DNA from: Pseudoxanthomonas dokdonensis
Lineage (GTDB): Bacteria; Pseudomonadota; Gammaproteobacteria; Xanthomonadales; Xanthomonadaceae
Direction of reading: 5' to 3'
Length of the DNA: 64,000 nucleotides
Assembly (NCBI RefSeq): GCF_001431405.1
Contig: NZ_LDJL01000006.1
Coordinates: forward strand, 23,177-87,176
Every line of letters begins with the position of its first letter. Positions within the stretch are counted from its first letter, which is position 1. The notes under the pieces were generated by a model. It was given only the letters and a program-made list of their open reading frames with translations, was not told the DNA's origin and made no database searches. This document shows, in pieces, positions 61,919 through 64,000 of this stretch. The position numbers and the translations under genes are program-made.

Positions 61919-62464
61919 CCGTTTACTGCACCATGACGCTGATGCCGGAGCCGATGCCGCCTCCGGCATTGGCGCTGGCAAGCGGTTCGTCATAGCCAGT
62001 TGCTTCGCGCTTGGGCAGCGCGACTCCGGAACAGGAGCGTGATTCCGGCGGGCAGCTGACACTAAGTGTCGATGGCGCTGGCTGGAAGGTCCCAGGAACG
62101 TTCTCTCGACTCTCCATCCATGGTCAAGTCGTCATTGGCGACGACGATTCCGTACGTAGGGAAGTTGCCGGGCTCAAGAGTGTGGTCAAGGATCGCCGTC
62201 CGGACGGACACGCCGTCCGGCGGACCCACGGCAGCCGAACGTATGGACAGGCCAGGATTCCCTGCGTTCACGCCGCGCGCCTGCCGGCCGCCGGATTCTG
62301 TTGTCGATTCGCCAACGGCTCGTTCGTCCATAAGACAAGCAGCCGGCAGCGCGCCTCGCCGATCTGGAAGCGGAAAGTCGTGCAATCCGCGACGACCAGC
62401 CGGCTGCCACCAGCAACGCCGTTAACACTCACGGCAGCCAACCCACACGAGCCCAGGAGCCGAC
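61919..62464. other. 546-bp gap with possible decayed coding sequence
   Basis: No intact gene is evident. On the minus strand three short frames look protein-like in succession: a GTG-started piece MSVNGVAGGSRLVVADCTTF (54 codons, near 62430-62266), a frame with AILDHTLEPGNFPTYGIVVA (62062-62385) and a last piece with EATGYDEPLASANAGGGIGS (61923-62117). They may be fragments of one frameshifted gene, or chance frames in GC-rich DNA. The GST promoter should lie at the right end. Confidence 0.3.
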
Positions 62465-63130
62465 ATGACCCCGATCATCACCGCCTTTGCATCCTCACCC
62501 GACCGCGGCCGTGGCCTGGCCCGCGACATGCGCGTGCGCTGGGCGCTGGAAGAAATCGGCCAACCGTATGACGTGCGCCTGCTGTCGTTCGCCGAGATCA
62601 AGCAACCCGCTCATCTGGCGCGCCATCCGTTCGGGCAGATTCCGACCTGGGAACAAGGCGAGCTGGTGCTGTTCGAATCCGGCGCCATCATCCTGCACCT
62701 GGCCGAACAGCATCACGGCCTGTTGCCGGCCGACCCCGACGCACGCATCCGCGCCATCAGCTGGATGTTCGCCGCCCTCAACACCGTTGAACCGCCTGTG
62801 GCCGAACGCTCGACGGCCAGCCTGTTCGAACGCGACAAGCCCTGGTATGCCGACCGCATGCAAACGCTTGACGAGCGCGTGCGGCAACGGCTGCGCCAGC
62901 TTTCCGCCCGCCTCGGCGATGCCGACTGGCTGGAGGGCCACTTCAGCGCCGGCGACCTGCTGATGGTCAGCGTGCTGCTGCGCCTGCAGACCTCCGGCCT
63001 GATCGAAGAACACCCCACCATCGCCTCCTACGTCGCCCGCGGACAAGCCCGACCGGCGTACCTGCGCGCATTCGAAGCCCAGCGGGCAGTCTTCCTGCAG
63101 GCAGAGTCCGAACGCGCAAAGACCAGCTGA
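62465..63130 (+). CDS. Glutathione S-transferase family protein
   Basis: A 221-residue cytosolic protein. The thioredoxin-like N-domain shows RHPFGQIPTWEQGELVLFESGAIILHLAEQ, with the cis-Pro (QIP) and the glutathione-binding Glu-Ser (FES). The helical C-domain (residues about 90-210) has LEGHFSAGDLLMVSVL with the N-capping Asp. The N-terminus lacks a clear catalytic Cys or Tyr in the usual place (SSPDRGRG), so the activity is uncertain. The gene is followed by a 12-bp-stem hairpin and then by integron sequence. Confidence 0.88.
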   Translation: MTPIITAFASSPDRGRGLARDMRVRWALEEIGQPYDVRLLSFAEIKQPAHLARHPFGQIPTWEQGELVLFESGAIILHLAEQHHGLLPADPDARIRAISWMFAALNTVEPPVAERSTASLFERDKPWYADRMQTLDERVRQRLRQLSARLGDADWLEGHFSAGDLLMVSVLLRLQTSGLIEEHPTIASYVARGQARPAYLRAFEAQRAVFLQAESERAKTS

Positions 63131-63161
63131 AGCGCTGCAACAAGATCAAGCGCCAGCGAGC

Positions 63162-63200
63162 ACTGTCCGCCGCCGCGAGCCAGAACTTGCGGCGGACAGT
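63162..63200. terminator. Hairpin after the GST gene
   Basis: ACTGTCCGCCGC (63162-63173) and GCGGCGGACAGT (63189-63200) form a perfect 12-bp stem with a 15-nt loop. No U-run follows, so termination is possible but not certain. Confidence 0.5.
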
Positions 63201-63386
63201 TGCCTGTTACACCCCGGTAACCGGAGGCGTAACTCATACACCCACGTCCCCGCTGCGTGGGACAGCAACGCAACCGCACCCGACGGCCAGTCAAATGCCT
63301 GATTGTTCAGGCGTTTGCGGCTTGACAGCTGCTACGGCGGACCTGAACATCTGGTGCAACACCCCGGAAGCGGGGTCTACTAGTAG
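63201..63386. other. Left flank of the integron cassette
   Basis: No gene is seen. GCCTGA-TTGT-TCAGGC (63297-63312) is a small hairpin. TTGACA (63322-63327) with GAACAT 17 bp further (63345-63350) could be a promoter reading into the cassette. ACCCCG/CGGGGT (63361-63376) forms another stem just before the recombination core. This could be an attI region or the end of another cassette; the sequence is not decisive and no integrase gene is in view. Confidence 0.4.
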
Positions 63387-63695
63387 TTAGGTGGCACAAC
63401 ATGTTCCGCGCGATAGAGCGGTGGTACAAAGGCGAGATAAAGGAGACTGGCGGCTATCAAGCTCCTGGCATCCTTTTATTGCCAAAGCGGCATGTGGAGT
63501 ATCACTGGACGGCCCGGGTAGCCCGCACGCTTGTAGCGTTCTACCTTAAGCACTGGCAGTGGATCTGGGGCTCAGCAATTGCGCTGCTCGGCATCTATGT
63601 GGCCTACCTGGCAGTTCCACTAAAGCAATGATGCCAGTGCCACCTAACAATTCATTCAAGCCGACGCCGCTTCGCGGCGCGGCTTAATTCAGGTG
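63387..63695 (+). mobile_element. Integron gene cassette
   Basis: About 309 bp lie between two integron recombination points: a left core GTTAGGT (63386-63392, fits GTTRRRY) and the core GTTATGT at the right end of an attC site. The cassette holds one small gene in the usual direction and closely follows cassette design (short leader, one gene, attC at the 3' end). Confidence 0.78.
63401..63631 (+). CDS. Small cassette-encoded membrane protein
   Basis: A 76-residue protein of unknown function, MFRAIERWYKGEIKETGGYQ at the start, with one membrane helix near the C-terminus (HWQWIWGSAIALLGIYVAYLA). Proteins with an FYLKHWQWIW block before a terminal helix are, to my recollection, common in proteobacterial chromosomal-integron cassettes. 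The ATG lies 14 nt inside the cassette, with no strong ribosome site (GGTGGCAC). Expression would depend on an upstream cassette promoter. Confidence 0.7.
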   Translation: MFRAIERWYKGEIKETGGYQAPGILLLPKRHVEYHWTARVARTLVAFYLKHWQWIWGSAIALLGIYVAYLAVPLKQ

Positions 63696-63701
63696 TTATG
63701 T
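63642..63701 (+). repeat. attC site (59-base element)
   Basis: A 60-bp element runs from ACCTAAC (63642-63648, fits RYYYAAC) to GTTATGT (63695-63701, one mismatch to GTTRRRY). Between them AAGCCG-A-CGCCGC-TTC-GCGGCG-CGGCTT (63658-63685) folds into a stem with one extrahelical A, the feature that sets strand choice by integron integrases. Confidence 0.88.
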
Positions 63702-64000
63702 CGTGTTGCGTTGATGGGTTGGCAGTTCTTGCTTCGGCAAGCGAGCGCCAGCGTTAAGCGTCGGCTCCGGATGCCCAGCTCAATCCTTCTTGCGCTGCCC
63801 TGTCCGCTCCGGACTTCGCCTCACCCCGGTTGGTTGGCTTGCCCTTCACTGCTCCTCTTCGGCCAGTCCGTGCGGTCAGCGTTCCCAGTGATGCCCCGGC
63901 CCCGGTTCTGATATCTTCACGGCTGGCGGTGGGGTTCCGTCAGCGCCGGCCAACACCGGCCAGACCTGGGGCAACACCAGGTGAATTAACAGCCCAAGTG
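63702..64000. other. Start of a following cassette or non-coding integron DNA
   Basis: About 300 bp to the window edge without a convincing gene. A 19-codon frame MSCCVDGLAVLASASERQR begins at the cassette junction and ends at a TAA within GTTAAGC, itself a possible core sequence. A 72-codon frame (63693-63911) starting inside the attC site looks like chance. This could be an ORF-less cassette. Confidence 0.35.

Noticed and set aside
1..64000. tRNA, rRNA, prophage or insertion sequence
   Set aside because: No cloverleaf-like tRNA sequence, rRNA, transposase or phage gene was recognised anywhere in the window.

Overview
The window is GC-rich, densely coded DNA from a gammaproteobacterium, most likely of the family Xanthomonadaceae (Lysobacteraceae). 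Supporting this are three TonB-dependent-receptor genes (one of the Xanthomonas/Caulobacter type), an algR-hemC gene pair, a LigD of the PE-ligase-polymerase order, two S9A oligopeptidases, and a piece of a chromosomal integron at the right end. The genus cannot be fixed from this window alone. I saw no rRNA, tRNA, CRISPR array, phage or insertion sequence.

Layout. 1-22.5 kb is mostly core-type: an edge-truncated DUF454 protein, two prolyl-oligopeptidase-family enzymes, a lipocalin, a WYL regulator, two DUF481 outer-membrane proteins, hemC and algR, an esterase, a methyltransferase, two histidine kinases with a receiver protein, exonuclease III, gluconokinase, and ligD with a 58-residue DUF3606 gene directly upstream.

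22.6-36.1 kb is a coherent locus on the minus strand that looks built to import and degrade D-amino-acid-containing peptides, such as peptidoglycan fragments. Operon A is TonB receptor, dgcN-like, YkvI-like permease and S12-type hydrolase. Operon B is S12-type hydrolase, dgcA-like epimerase, POT peptide transporter and D-aminoacylase-family amidohydrolase. Both operons begin with nearly the same promoter/operator, and an XRE-cupin regulator gene lies divergent to operon B.

36.3-39.6 kb carries a proline-rich membrane-anchored protein and a PepSY/response-regulator/PhoQ-like kinase operon divergent from a short TonB receptor.

41.7-61.9 kb is a phytate and myo-inositol island. One long minus-strand run encodes iolC-iolD-iolE-iolB-iolA, then an organophosphate-antiporter-type transporter, an inositol-monophosphatase-family enzyme and a Tat-exported PhoD phosphatase. 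An RpiR-type iolR is divergent from two iolG-like dehydrogenase genes. Beyond them lie a histidine-acid phytase lipoprotein, a large TonB receptor, and a two-domain beta-propeller phytase. Together these could take phytate from outer-membrane capture through dephosphorylation to acetyl-CoA. Hand reading finds paired 14-bp sites (GNAA-N6-TTNC) 29-30 bp apart at the iolC, iolG and receptor/phytase promoters, suggesting one IolR regulon.

62.4-64 kb holds a glutathione transferase and then an integron gene cassette with a 60-bp attC site.
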